Shown piece after piece: positions 32,192-32,272 of a stretch of 32,272 nt of DNA (position 1 is its first letter; each line of letters begins with the position of its first letter). The position numbers and the translations under genes are program-made. The DNA is from Bacteroidota bacterium. GTDB lineage: Bacteria > Bacteroidota > Bacteroidia > Sphingobacteriales > Sphingobacteriaceae. The notes beneath the pieces are model-generated. The model was given only the letters and a program-made list of their open reading frames with translations. It ran no database searches and was not told where the DNA came from. The stretch spans positions 1-32,272 of the forward strand of contig JABDBM010000046.1 of NCBI GenBank assembly GCA_013288685.1. Direction: 5' to 3'.

Positions 32192-32272
32192 TTTAAAAAA
32201 GTAATTAAATTTTTACTTGTGCCGGGTATGGCAAACGGTATTCCATGCGGAGTCGTATTTTTTCATTTCATT

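Noticed and set aside
1..32272. tRNA or rRNA genes
   Set aside because: No cloverleaf with a GTTCGA-type T loop and CCA end, and no rRNA-like segment, was found on either strand by inspection.

Overview
The window looks like chromosomal DNA from a member of the Bacteroidota, most likely Sphingobacteriaceae and possibly Mucilaginibacter-like (genus is inference). The evidence is a SusC/SusD pair, a second TonB-dependent receptor with an STN domain, two DUF4249 lipoproteins, a CRTAC1-type VCBS lipoprotein, TAnnTTTG promoter elements, weak Shine-Dalgarno sequences and A/T-rich spacers.

Layout. 1-10516 is a polysaccharide-utilisation-type region: a lipoprotein cut by the window edge, SusD and SusC (all minus strand), a 792-bp gene-free stretch with a perfect 22-bp palindrome and a strong terminator, a periplasmic GH3 beta-glucosidase (minus), and a divergent Nudix/winged-helix regulator (plus). 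10639-14119 holds a secreted M1-type metallopeptidase, then a divergent pair of a VOC protein and a GlxA-type DJ-1/AraC regulator. 14120-17812 is accessory DNA. It contains a REP-associated HUH/Y1 transposase (RAYT) between inverted REP hairpins, an unrecognised 417-residue protein with a possible HEPN-like R-x4-H motif, a decayed REP copy, a DUF3800 protein and a compact 193-bp palindromic REP element. 17813-20106 carries a GT9-like protein and an orphan DUF4249 lipoprotein, both minus, bracketed by REP copies. 20275-21931 is a divergent LysR regulator and M24 metallopeptidase. 22209-29338 is a tight four-gene plus-strand operon: unknown secreted protein, STN-type TonB receptor, DUF4249 lipoprotein, and a macroglobulin-like protein with a plug-like domain. 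29539-32191 has a second VOC protein, a small unknown secreted protein and an OmpL/BBP2-like outer-membrane barrel.

How the genes fit together. SusC/SusD would import oligosaccharides across the outer membrane and the GH3 enzyme would trim them in the periplasm; the Nudix regulator is well placed to control the GH3 gene. The four-gene operon appears to be a separate surface system of unknown cargo.

Most notable pattern. Several unrelated repeat families sit at gene 3' ends, and in some cases the stop codon lies inside the repeat: RAYT (REP hairpin), M24 peptidase and macroglobulin-like gene (a GGCGAATAGC-type repeat), and the GlxA-type regulator (an AAGTCTTAAGTC-type repeat). The REP family also shows a base-pair-preserving (compensatory) change, which supports a structured element mobilised by the adjacent RAYT.
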